Positions 16,287-25,250 of a DNA stretch of 35,799 bases are shown piece after piece. How positions within the stretch are numbered: the stretch's first letter is position 1; each line of letters starts with the position of its first letter. A program made the translations under genes and the position numbers. The stretch comes from Actinomycetota bacterium (GTDB taxonomy: Bacteria; Actinomycetota; AC-67), in the NCBI GenBank assembly GCA_005884515.1, contig VAWS01000061.1, forward strand, positions 1 through 35,799. The letters run 5' to 3'. Below the pieces are notes generated by a model. It had not been told where the DNA came from. It saw only the letters and a list, made by a program, of their open reading frames with translations, and made no database searches.

Positions 16287-17967
16287 GTGGCGTCGAGTCG
16301 ACGCGCGCGAGCAGCCGCATGACGCGAGGCGACAGCCGCGAGAGGAACCGAAGCGCTTTCGCTTCGGGTGCGACCGGCACGACGGCGATGTTCTCGCGCA
16401 CCGCACGCACGATCTCCGTCGCAACGCGATCGGGCGTGAAGTTCCGAAGCTGATAGATGCGGATCGCCGCCCGGCGCTGCTTCTCTTGCTCCTCGCGCGG
16501 GAGTCCGACGAAGCTGCTCGTTCGCGTGATCGACGTGTTGATAAGGCCGGGGCAGATCGCGGAAACGCCGATCCCCTTGTTCGAAAGCTCCGCGCGCAGG
16601 CACTCGCTCAGCATCAAGACCGCGGCTTTCGACGTGCTGTACGCCGGGAGCGTGCGGGAGGGGAAGAACGCGGCGGCGGAAGCGACGTTCACGATGTGCC
16701 CTCTTTCGCCGCGGTCGACCATCTGCTGTGCGAACAGCTTCGAGCCGTGGATCACACCCCAGAGGTTCACGTCGAGCACGCGACGCCAGTCGTCGAAGTC
16801 GTGGTCGAGGAACGGACCGGCGACGCCGATGCCGGCGTTGTTTACGATGATGTCGGGAACCCCGTGCTCGGTTTCGACGGCTTTCGCGAACCGCTCCATC
16901 GACTGCTGGTCGGAGACGTCGACCTCGAAGGCGAACGCGTTCGTTCCCAGCAGGCGCGCGAGGTCGGCGGTCCGCTCCGCCGCAGCCGCGTTGATGTCCG
17001 CGATAACGACTTCCGCGCCGCGTTCGGCGAACGCGAGCGCGGTCGCTCTGCCGATGCCGCTCCCCGCGCCGGTGATGACGACGAGGTTCCCTTCGAGCGG
17101 CTTCCGCTTCGCGCCCACGCGCGCGCGCTGGAGCGAGCGAGCCGGCGGCGCCCCTTCGACGTGGTCGACCAGCTCGGCGATCCAGCGCGCGACGAGGTCA
17201 GGGTGTGAGCGCTGGACCCAGTGGCCGGCGCGCACCCGTCGCCGCCAAAGGTTCGGCGAGATGTGCTCGATGCCGTCGAGCAAGGCAGGCGATACGAACG
17301 GATCGCGCGTCGGGATCACGACCTGGACGGGAAGATCGGTGTGCCCGTCTCGCGGGTTCAGCAAGCGAGAGCGCATGCTCTGCCGGTACATTCCGACGCC
17401 GTTACGCACGGTCCGTGGATCGAGACCGCGGCGTGGCGCCAGCCTCGCGACGACGCGTCCCGCCCCGGGGATGTCGAACGCCGCGATGTACCACGATCCG
17501 GCCATCTGACGGAGGAGCTGTCCGATCCGGCCCGCGCGCAGCTTCCGGCGGAGCCATCTGCCCGCGTGATCAAGGCTCGGGCCCGAGATCGACGTGAACG
17601 ATGCGATGCGGCCGCTCAAGCGAGACGTGGTCACCGCTTCCCAGCCCTGGATCGAGCCCCAATCGTGACCGACGAGGTGGACGGGCTTGCTCGGGCTGAC
17701 GGCGTCGATCACCGCTCCGAGGTCGCCCACAAGGTGCTCGAGCGAGTACGCATTCGGACCGCGGGGGGTCGACGACGCGCCGGCGCCGCGCACGTCATAG
17801 CTCACGACGTGATAGCGCGGTTCCAGCCGCTCGAACACCGGAACCCACATAGCTGATGTGTCCGGGTAACCGTGGACGAGGACGACGGTCGGACGGTCGG
17901 GGTCGCCCGCTTCGCGGATGGCCAGCTCGACGTCGCCGGAACGGACGCGACGTTCGGTCGCCAACAT
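16282..17967 (-). CDS. Alpha/beta-hydrolase (epoxide hydrolase-like) fused to SDR oxidoreductase, EphD-like
   Basis: HLVGHDWGSIQGWEAV (Asp nucleophile elbow) followed by VVITGAGSGIGRATALAF and PAYSTSKAAVLML in one 561-aa ORF; same architecture as mycobacterial EphD. Confidence 0.92.
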   Translation of the reverse strand: MLATERRVRSGDVELAIREAGDPDRPTVVLVHGYPDTSAMWVPVFERLEPRYHVVSYDVRGAGASSTPRGPNAYSLEHLVGDLGAVIDAVSPSKPVHLVGHDWGSIQGWEAVTTSRLSGRIASFTSISGPSLDHAGRWLRRKLRAGRIGQLLRQMAGSWYIAAFDIPGAGRVVARLAPRRGLDPRTVRNGVGMYRQSMRSRLLNPRDGHTDLPVQVVIPTRDPFVSPALLDGIEHISPNLWRRRVRAGHWVQRSHPDLVARWIAELVDHVEGAPPARSLQRARVGAKRKPLEGNLVVITGAGSGIGRATALAFAERGAEVVIADINAAAAERTADLARLLGTNAFAFEVDVSDQQSMERFAKAVETEHGVPDIIVNNAGIGVAGPFLDHDFDDWRRVLDVNLWGVIHGSKLFAQQMVDRGERGHIVNVASAAAFFPSRTLPAYSTSKAAVLMLSECLRAELSNKGIGVSAICPGLINTSITRTSSFVGLPREEQEKQRRAAIRIYQLRNFTPDRVATEIVRAVRENIAVVPVAPEAKALRFLSRLSPRVMRLLARVDSTPR

Positions 17968-18959
17968 CAGGCTGCCGCTTGGGCCGGCTCGTCCCAGATC
18001 CGATACGCCTTCCAGATCTGTTTCGTGAAGCCGTCGACCAGACCCAGCTCAACCGCGAGATTGCGAACCTTGGCGAGTGATGCCTTCACCTCGGCCCGCG
18101 CGCGCGGATTGTGCCGGTAGGCCTCGTCCATGACTTCGGAAGGGATGTTGAAGTGCCGCACCATCGCGCGCGACGGCGCTAGCATGATGCGCGACATCTG
18201 TCCCAGGATCATCGGGATCGCAACGCGCAGGATCCGCTTCCGGATGAAGCCGATCTGCGGCAAGCGGCGGCGTAGGTAAGAGCGCGCGAACGACAGATGA
18301 CGCGCTTCTTCCGCGACGTGGATGCGCATGATCCGCTCAGCCAGCGGATGGATGTTCTCGTCTTCGGCGAGCATCCTTCTCTGCACGTAGTCGATCGGAT
18401 CCTCACCGCCCAGGACGAAGAAGAAAAAAAGCTCCGGGAAGAACCGGCCGAGCATGGGCACGAACTGCGCCGTCAGACGGAGGATGGCAGGAAGACCGGG
18501 GATATCGAATCCGGTGCGGTTCACCAGCTCTTGGAACATCATCCCGTGATGGCCTTCTTCGATCGCCTCGTGGTAGGCATACCTGAACTCAGCAGAGCCG
18601 TTCGGGAGCTTGAACGCGTACGTGTACAACCCACGGTTGAGCAGGTTCTCGAACTGCACGCCGACCTTCGCCGCGTTCGCGAACCGATACAGGCCGATCC
18701 CGGAGCGGACCTCTTGCGACTGCGCCTTGTACCAGGGGTGCCCGCCGAGTGAGTCGATCGCGGGAACCTCCCACCGCGGATCGCTGAGATCGATCTTCAT
18801 TACGGGGTCGTCCCACTCGATGTCGATGTAGGGCTCCCAATGTTTCTCGACCGAGGCCTTCGAAAGCCGCTCGACGAGCCGCAGGTAGGCTTGCTCGTCC
18901 TTGGGCGTTTCGCGAACCTCTTGATCGACTGTCTTCGACACAGCCGTCTTAGACACCAT
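17967..18959 (-). CDS. AurF-like diiron oxygenase family protein
   Basis: YAYHEAIEEGHHGMMFQELV and HVAEEARHLSFARSYL carry the E/H ligands expected for ferritin-like AurF family proteins. Confidence 0.8.
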   Translation of the reverse strand: MVSKTAVSKTVDQEVRETPKDEQAYLRLVERLSKASVEKHWEPYIDIEWDDPVMKIDLSDPRWEVPAIDSLGGHPWYKAQSQEVRSGIGLYRFANAAKVGVQFENLLNRGLYTYAFKLPNGSAEFRYAYHEAIEEGHHGMMFQELVNRTGFDIPGLPAILRLTAQFVPMLGRFFPELFFFFVLGGEDPIDYVQRRMLAEDENIHPLAERIMRIHVAEEARHLSFARSYLRRRLPQIGFIRKRILRVAIPMILGQMSRIMLAPSRAMVRHFNIPSEVMDEAYRHNPRARAEVKASLAKVRNLAVELGLVDGFTKQIWKAYRIWDEPAQAAA

Positions 18960-19824
18960 CGCGCGCCACCACCCTTTCTGCGCGCGCCCAGCGGCGCACG
19001 TGCGGGAGATCGTCGTCCAGCCAGTACGCGTCGTCGTCGGTGACGACGAGCAACTCTTCGAACTTCACACCGACGCCGTGGAACCCGAGGTGCGGCTCGA
19101 TCGCCCACATGCCGGGGACCGGCGCGTGGTCCGACCGATGCCCGCCGTTCCACAGCGGCGACCATCCTTCGCTCAATCCGACCATCAGGCTGCGTCCGAG
19201 TCGCCGCAGCGTTCGGTTCCCGAAGCCGGCCACAACGGTGCGCGGGCCCGGGCCCTCGATGTGCCAGACCTGATGTGCGAGCACCTTGCCGGGATACGTG
19301 TGGTGCGCCGGCTCGTAGCCGTGCCGCGCGGCGAGCGCGTCGACGTCCTCGTAGATCTGGCTCAGCTTCTTGCGCGCGCGCACCCCGTCGAGCACGAGAC
19401 CGCGATACTCCTCGAGGTCGGCGATCATCCGGTCGAATATCGCGTTCTCTCCGTCGCACCCGGCGTAGCCGATGTCCGCCGTGAAGCCGCCCACGATCGG
19501 CGCGACGTCCAGGATGTACGGCATCCCCTCCTCGAGCGGCCTGCTCGACGGGAAGAACTTCAGCGGATTGCGCATGCCGCGCAGCGTCGTCCGATCCCCG
19601 AACCACGCGAACGGGACGTGGAACCAATCGTCCGCGCCGTTTTCACGGAGCAGCCGCCCCAGGTGGGCTGAAGCCTGCCGCTCCGTGACGCCGGGCGTGA
19701 GGGACCGGGCAACCTCCTCAGCGCAGCGGTACGCGAGGGCCTGGACGGCACGGAACCGCTCGAGGTCGGCCGGCCCGATGGGCGTCTGCGCGCGCGCTGA
19801 ACTCATCAGGTGGGAATGTACCAT
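18949..19824 (-). CDS. M24-family metallopeptidase (Xaa-Pro/methionine aminopeptidase-like)
   Basis: YILDVAPIVGGFTADIGYAG (D...D), AHQVWHIEG (H), WAIEPHLGFHGVGVKFEELLVV (E...E). Overlaps the AurF-like start by 11 bp. Confidence 0.85.
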   Translation of the reverse strand: MVHSHLMSSARAQTPIGPADLERFRAVQALAYRCAEEVARSLTPGVTERQASAHLGRLLRENGADDWFHVPFAWFGDRTTLRGMRNPLKFFPSSRPLEEGMPYILDVAPIVGGFTADIGYAGCDGENAIFDRMIADLEEYRGLVLDGVRARKKLSQIYEDVDALAARHGYEPAHHTYPGKVLAHQVWHIEGPGPRTVVAGFGNRTLRRLGRSLMVGLSEGWSPLWNGGHRSDHAPVPGMWAIEPHLGFHGVGVKFEELLVVTDDDAYWLDDDLPHVRRWARAERVVARDGV

Positions 19825-19867
19825 TGCACGATGGCACGGTCAAAGATTGGTCCTGACCAGGGATTTC

Positions 19868-20023
19868 CTACGGAGCCGGCGGCTCCTCGGCCCGAGGATT
19901 CGCCCTCGCCTGCTCGTCGCGCGCGTCCTCGAACGCTTGCTTGATCGTGCGGTACTTCCCGTACAGAGCGAGCAACAGATACCCGCCCGCGCAGACGAGG
20001 ATCACGATCCATCCGGCGTTCAT
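19868..20023 (-). CDS. 51-aa single-pass membrane protein
   Basis: MNAGWIVILVCAGGYLLLALYGKYRTIKQAFEDARDEQARANPRAEEPPAP; ATG overlaps the USP stop by 4 nt. Confidence 0.7.
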   Translation of the reverse strand: MNAGWIVILVCAGGYLLLALYGKYRTIKQAFEDARDEQARANPRAEEPPAP

Positions 20024-20469
20024 GGGTACGTCTTCACGATCAGCACGTCGCAGGGCGCGTGGTGCGAGATCACGTTGGGCACGCTGCCGAGCAAGAAGCG
20101 CGACGGCCCTTCCATCCCCCGGTTTCCGACGACGATCAGGTCGGCGTCCTCGAGCTCGGCCACCTTCAGGATCGTGTCGGCGGGGTCGCCCTGCTCGACT
20201 CGGGTGCGCGCGTCGACGCCCATCTCTTTCGCGACCGCAACACCGCGCTCGACGGCGCCTTCTGCCGGCGAGGCGGGACCCAGGCGCCACGCGAACTCGT
20301 CGGGGGCTTGCTCCTTCCACTGCTCGACGGTCACGGGGTCGACCGGCCGGTACACGCACATGATGACGAGCTCAGCCCCGTATGCCTTCGCGACGGTGGC
20401 AGCGTGACGCACGCCCTCGAGCGAGGGCGGCGAGCCGTCCGTTCCCGTGAGGATCCGCTTGTAGCTCAT
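20020..20469 (-). CDS. Universal stress protein (single domain)
   Basis: MSYKRILTGTDGSPPSLEGVRHA...LIVVGNRGMEGPSRFLLGSVPNVISHHAPCDVLIV. Confidence 0.93.
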   Translation of the reverse strand: MSYKRILTGTDGSPPSLEGVRHAATVAKAYGAELVIMCVYRPVDPVTVEQWKEQAPDEFAWRLGPASPAEGAVERGVAVAKEMGVDARTRVEQGDPADTILKVAELEDADLIVVGNRGMEGPSRFLLGSVPNVISHHAPCDVLIVKTYP

Positions 20470-20476
20470 GGCTCCA

Positions 20477-21364
20477 TCATGCAACACGCGGACCCGACGC
20501 GTCTCTCGCCTTCGCGCGAGCACCCCGCCGGAGCGCGCGCACATCGCCGCCGAACAAGACCTCCATCAGATCGCGCACCCCGGGCATCACCAGTGCCCGT
20601 GCGATCGAGCGGCCGGCCGGGACGCTTGCAACATCGAGCGCGCGCGGCTGTGCCATGCCCATGATCGACCGTAGGTCGCGCGGGATGATCGCGACGGCCA
20701 GCCGCACGAGCATCGAGTACGGCACGACGAATGGAAGCAGCTCGGTCGGGAACGTCGGGTGCAGCACGAAGTCGATGAGCTCGCGGCCGTACGCGCCGAC
20801 GCACAGCTGCGGTCGCATCGTCGCCCAGTAGTCGCGGAGATCGGCAACCGACGCCGGAACCCGCTCGGCCGGGACGCCGATCATCGTCGCTGCGGCAACC
20901 CCTTCGGCGAGGTATCGGTCTTGCTCTTGTTCGGTGAGTCGCCCGGCGTAGGCACGGTACGCCGCCATGTACGAGTGCCACGCCACCGAATGCACCCACA
21001 CCTGCTCGTCGACGTTCGCAGCGTCGTACTGCTTGCCCGTGACCGGGTCGATTCCTTTAACCCGCCGGTGCGCGCGCACCACCATCGCCGCCGCCTGTCG
21101 AGCAGCCTCTCGGTCGCCGAACACCGTCGCGTTGACGTATCGAGAAGTCGTGCGGAGCCGGTCGACGGGTCTGTTCCGATAGTCGCTGTGCTCGACGGTG
21201 CCCGCCGCAACGAGCGGGTGGAGCGCGCCGATGATAAGCGATCGCAACCCGCCGACGAACGCCATGGGGTGACCGACGACACGCCATGCGACCGAGGATG
21301 GACCGAACAAGCCATCGTCGCGCGCAACCGCGAGGACCGACGTGGAGGTGGCCACGGCTCTCAT
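20477..21364 (-). CDS. Oxygenase MpaB/DUF2236-like protein
   Basis: SVAWRVVGHPMAFVGGLRSLIIGALHPLVAAGTVEHSDYRNRPVDRLRTTSRYVNATVFGDREAA...VHSVAWHSYMAAYRAY. Confidence 0.85.
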   Translation of the reverse strand: MRAVATSTSVLAVARDDGLFGPSSVAWRVVGHPMAFVGGLRSLIIGALHPLVAAGTVEHSDYRNRPVDRLRTTSRYVNATVFGDREAARQAAAMVVRAHRRVKGIDPVTGKQYDAANVDEQVWVHSVAWHSYMAAYRAYAGRLTEQEQDRYLAEGVAAATMIGVPAERVPASVADLRDYWATMRPQLCVGAYGRELIDFVLHPTFPTELLPFVVPYSMLVRLAVAIIPRDLRSIMGMAQPRALDVASVPAGRSIARALVMPGVRDLMEVLFGGDVRALRRGARAKARDASGPRVA

Positions 21365-21521
21365 TATGTTTGGTCGCGAACGGATGTGTCCATCGCGCGC
21401 AGCCGCAACCGACCCGAAGCGATATTGACTCCGCGGAGGCACGCAAGAGAGACTGTTGCCCCCGAGGCGGTGGGCGCCTGACCGGGTAGATCGCAAAGCG
21501 CAGTCGTTGCATGGAGGCGAG

Positions 21522-22367
21522 GTGCCCGGAAGCGTTAGCGCACGGCCTTCAGAAGGGAACGGCGCCGTCCCAGACTCGGCGATCTCCGTTCAAGGACTAA
21601 CGAAGTCCTTCGGGCCGCAGACGATCTTCGAAGATGTTTCGATGGAAATCCCGAAAGGGCTCGTCACGATCGTGCTCGGTCCGTCTGGGACGGGGAAGAG
21701 CGTTTTCCTGAAACACTTGGTCGGCCTGCTTCGCCCCGATCGCGGACGCGTTCTAGTCGGGGAGGACAACATCTCGATCCTTCGCGGGCAAGCGCTGTAC
21801 GACGTGCGGAAGCGCTTCGGCGTGCTGTTCCAGGACGGCGCGCTGTTCGGGTCGATGACCGTATACGACAACACGGCGTTCCCGTTGCGCGAGCACACGC
21901 GGAAGCCGGAAGCAGAGATCCGTCACATCGTCATGGAGAAGCTCGACCTCGTCGGGCTGCGCGGTGCGGAGCTGAAGTTCCCAGGCGAGATCTCCGGCGG
22001 GATGCGCAAACGTGCCGGCCTTGCGCGCGCGCTCGTGCTCGACCCCAAGATCATATTGTTCGACGAGCCCGACTCCGGCCTCGACCCGGTTCGAACGGCC
22101 TTCTTGAACGAGCTGGTCCTCGACCTGAAGGCCCAAACCGGGGCAACGATGATCATCGTGACGCACCACATCCCGTCGGCGGCGCAGATCGCCGACTACA
22201 TCGGCTTGTTGTTCCGGCGGCGGCTGGTTTCCTTCGGCCCGAAAGAGAACATGTTCACGTCAAAAGATCCGGTCGTGAAGCAGTTCCTCGCGGGGGCGAC
22301 CGATGGGCCGATCGGCATGAGCGAAGAGAGAGACCGCCCGAGCGACGCTGACGGGAGCGCGTCCTAG
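21522..22367 (+). CDS. Mce/Mla-type ABC transporter ATP-binding protein (MceG/MlaF-like)
   Basis: ISVQGLTKSFGPQTIFEDVSMEIPKGLVTIVLGPSGTGKSVFLKHLVGLLRPD; atypical signature SGGMRKRAGLARALVLDPKIILFDEPDSGLDP. GTG 21522 probable start. Confidence 0.93.
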   Translation: MPGSVSARPSEGNGAVPDSAISVQGLTKSFGPQTIFEDVSMEIPKGLVTIVLGPSGTGKSVFLKHLVGLLRPDRGRVLVGEDNISILRGQALYDVRKRFGVLFQDGALFGSMTVYDNTAFPLREHTRKPEAEIRHIVMEKLDLVGLRGAELKFPGEISGGMRKRAGLARALVLDPKIILFDEPDSGLDPVRTAFLNELVLDLKAQTGATMIIVTHHIPSAAQIADYIGLLFRRRLVSFGPKENMFTSKDPVVKQFLAGATDGPIGMSEERDRPSDADGSAS

Positions 22368-23183
22368 ATGGCGGCGAGCCCGGAGACCGCCGGCCGAAGC
22401 GCCGCGCGCAGGCTGGGCCTGCCGAGCGGGCTGCTCGATCAGACCGGCCGCATGTTCTCCCTGACGTTGGACGCGTTCCAGACGATGTTGAAGCGGCCGG
22501 TGCCGTTCGAAGAGTTCGTGCGCGTGTCGTGGTTCATCGCCAGCGTCTCGATCGTTCCGGTAATCCTGGTGTCGCTCGCATTCGGGATGGTCATCGCGCT
22601 GCAGGTCGGCAACATCGCGCGACAGCTCGGCGCGTATTCGCAGACGGGTGCGGCGATGGTGCTCGCGATCGTTCGCGAAGCCGCCCCGATCGCGACCGCG
22701 TTGCTGATCGCCGGCGCCGCCGGCTCCGCGATGACGGCGGACCTGGGTTCCCGCAAGATCCGCGAGGAGATCGATGCAATGGAGGTGCTCGGCGTCGATC
22801 CCGTGCATCGCCTCGTCGTCCCTCGGATCTGGGCGTCGGTGTTCGTGGCGATCCTGCTCGACGGCTTTGTGAGCGTCGCCGGTATCGCCGGCGGCTACCT
22901 TTTCAACGTGGTGCTACAAGGCGGAACGGCGGGCGCGTATCTGAATTCGTTCAGCTTGCTCGCGCAGCCGTGGGACCTGTACTTCGCGCTGTTGAAAGCC
23001 GGCGTGTTCGGCCTCGTCGCGGCGATGGTCGCGGTTCACATGGGCTTGTCGGCGAAGGGGGGACCGAAGGGCGTCGGCGACGCAGTGAACCGAGGCGTCG
23101 TACTGACGTTCATGCTGATCTTCTTCGTCAACATCGTGTTCACCGTCCTCTACTTCCAGTTGATCCCGAACAAGCTGTCCTGA
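22368..23183 (+). CDS. yrbEA: MlaE/YrbE-family permease (first)
   Basis: Hydrophobic protein with REAAPIATALLIAGAAGSAMTADLGSRKIREEIDAMEVLGVDPVHRLVVPR. Confidence 0.93.
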   Translation: MAASPETAGRSAARRLGLPSGLLDQTGRMFSLTLDAFQTMLKRPVPFEEFVRVSWFIASVSIVPVILVSLAFGMVIALQVGNIARQLGAYSQTGAAMVLAIVREAAPIATALLIAGAAGSAMTADLGSRKIREEIDAMEVLGVDPVHRLVVPRIWASVFVAILLDGFVSVAGIAGGYLFNVVLQGGTAGAYLNSFSLLAQPWDLYFALLKAGVFGLVAAMVAVHMGLSAKGGPKGVGDAVNRGVVLTFMLIFFVNIVFTVLYFQLIPNKLS

Positions 23184-23184
23184 T

Positions 23185-24036
23185 ATGGCCGCGCGCGTTC
23201 AGCCCGTCCTGACGTTCCCACGGTTCATGGTGAGCCGCCTGACGCACGGGATCGAGGCGATCGGCGAGCAGATCACGTTCTACATCCGCACGCTCGTCGA
23301 CTGCGTGCTCGTCGTTCCGCGGCATCCGGGTGAGGTCTTGCGGATCATCAGCGAGATCACATGGGGTTCCGGCGCGCTCATCGTCGGAGCCGGCACAGCC
23401 GGCGTGATCTTCTTCATGGCATTCATCACCGGTGGCCTCGTCGGGCTCGAAGGGTTCAAGGGGCTGGAGCTGATCGGCGCGCAGGCCTTCTCCGGCTTCG
23501 TGTCGGCGTTCGGCAACACCCGCGAGATCACGCCGATCATCGCCGGCGTCACGCTTGCGGCACAGGTCGGCGCCAGCTTCACCGCCGAGCTCGGTGCGAT
23601 GCGCATCAACGAAGAGATCGACGCGCTGGAGGTCATGGCGATACCGACGCGGCGCTACTTGGTGTCGAGCCGCGTCGTTGCCGCTTTGGTGGCGATCACG
23701 CCGCTGTACCTGATCTCGCTCTTCGCGTCGTACCTCGCGACCGAGGTTGCCGTCGTCAGGTTGCAAGGATTATCCGCAGGGACGTTCGCCCACTACTTCA
23801 GCCTCTTCCTGCCGCCGATCGACGTCTTCTACTCCCTGCTGAAAGCGTGGATCTTCGCTGCGGCGATCGCGCTGATCCATTGCTACTACGGCTACAACGC
23901 GCGGGGCGGACCGGTCGGCGTCGGCGTCGCGGTCGGAAAGGCCATCCGAACGAGCATCGTCGTCATCCTGGTGCTGAACTTCGCGCTCTCGGCGCTGATG
24001 TGGGGTATCGCGGACACGGTGCGGATCGCGGGATGA
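23185..24036 (+). CDS. yrbEB: MlaE/YrbE-family permease (second)
   Basis: REITPIIAGVTLAAQVGASFTAELGAMRINEEIDALEVMAIPTRRYLVSSR. Confidence 0.93.
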   Translation: MAARVQPVLTFPRFMVSRLTHGIEAIGEQITFYIRTLVDCVLVVPRHPGEVLRIISEITWGSGALIVGAGTAGVIFFMAFITGGLVGLEGFKGLELIGAQAFSGFVSAFGNTREITPIIAGVTLAAQVGASFTAELGAMRINEEIDALEVMAIPTRRYLVSSRVVAALVAITPLYLISLFASYLATEVAVVRLQGLSAGTFAHYFSLFLPPIDVFYSLLKAWIFAAAIALIHCYYGYNARGGPVGVGVAVGKAIRTSIVVILVLNFALSALMWGIADTVRIAG

Positions 24037-25250
24037 GCGCGGCGAGGCGCAACCTCGTCCTCGGCTTGGCCGGCATCGTGTTAACCGTCGGGTTCGTTTT
24101 CTACGTCTTGAGCGGCCTCGGCGGGCACCCCGGCGGGCCGTTCCAAGTGAAGGTTACGTTCGCGCGCACCGGCCAGCTGCTGCGCGTCTCCGGTGACGTC
24201 AAGCTCCGCGGTGTGCAGATAGGCCAGATAGCGAAGATCCAACGCGAGCCGAACCGGACGGCGATCGTGACGCTCGCGATCGACCCAGGGATGGAGATCC
24301 CAGAAGACGTCACCGCGATGATCGGCGCGAAGACGCTGTTCGGCGAGAAGTTCGTCGCCTTGGTCGATCCGACGCATCCGAACGGAAAGCTGCTCCGCAA
24401 CGGTGATCAGATCCCCGAGAGCCGCACCACGGCACCCTTCGAGCTCGATCAGGTGATCTCCGCTCTCGTTCCGATCCTCGACTCGGCGAAACCTGGGGAC
24501 CTCGGTGGTGCGCTGCACGCGCTGGCGGTGGGACTGGCCGGGCAAGAGCAAGACGCGCGCGACGCGATGGACAAGGGAGTCACCGCGCTTGCGGTCCTTG
24601 CCGCGCACAAAGGCGACCTGGACCGGGTGCTCGCAGGGCTGGACACGTCGACCGGTGCGCTCAGCAAGGCATCACCCGATCTCGTCGCGTCGCTCAACAG
24701 CCTGGACAAGCTGAGCAAGCAGCTCGTCACGGACTCGACCGACGTGCAAGCATTCTTGCGAGACGCGCCCACCGTGCTGAACAAGCTGGCCGACCTCGTC
24801 GACAACCACTACCAAGACCTCGTCGACATCTCCGTCAAAGGCGCCGACATCCTCGACATCGTCGCGGCGCACCGCAGTGCGTTGCCGTCGACGGTGGCCG
24901 CGTTGAAAACGTTCACCCAAGACTGGGACACGAACCTGTCGATCCCGTGCACGAACTCAGCAGGGCAGACCGTCGGCCAGCTGCACCCGTCGCTCGAAGG
25001 ATCGACGTGCTGGCAGCTGTGGGTGCTGAGCGCCGAGCAGACGAAGAACCCCGGCGGGTATACGGGTGACGGACCGACGCCCGCGCCCGCGATGGCGTCG
25101 AGCGCCGATCCGCGCATCCTCGCCGCATACCGCGCGCAAGTTGGCCAGCTGCTCGCACTGCCGTTCGGTACCCAACCGAGCGACGTGGCGCTCCTTCTGA
25201 ACGCCGCGCTCGTCGACGGACGCGGCCTGATCCCGGAGCGTCTGCTGTGA
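24033..25250 (+). CDS. mceA: Mce-family protein A-position
   Basis: N-terminal TM plus MCE domain VKVTFARTGQLLRVSGDVKLRGVQIGQIAKI; 4-nt overlap with yrbEB. Confidence 0.9.
   Translation: MSAARRNLVLGLAGIVLTVGFVFYVLSGLGGHPGGPFQVKVTFARTGQLLRVSGDVKLRGVQIGQIAKIQREPNRTAIVTLAIDPGMEIPEDVTAMIGAKTLFGEKFVALVDPTHPNGKLLRNGDQIPESRTTAPFELDQVISALVPILDSAKPGDLGGALHALAVGLAGQEQDARDAMDKGVTALAVLAAHKGDLDRVLAGLDTSTGALSKASPDLVASLNSLDKLSKQLVTDSTDVQAFLRDAPTVLNKLADLVDNHYQDLVDISVKGADILDIVAAHRSALPSTVAALKTFTQDWDTNLSIPCTNSAGQTVGQLHPSLEGSTCWQLWVLSAEQTKNPGGYTGDGPTPAPAMASSADPRILAAYRAQVGQLLALPFGTQPSDVALLLNAALVDGRGLIPERLL

Noticed and set aside
16027-17208. 393-aa plus-strand ORF
   Set aside because: Antisense to the MerR and EphD-like genes, with shadow-ORF composition.
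18800-19627. 275-aa minus-strand ORF
   Set aside because: Out-of-frame overlap of the M24 peptidase and AurF-like genes; Arg-rich.
23361-24032. N-terminal extension of the MceA ORF (start at 23361)
   Set aside because: Overlaps the second YrbE permease out of frame; the true start is ATG 24033 with a 4-nt overlap.
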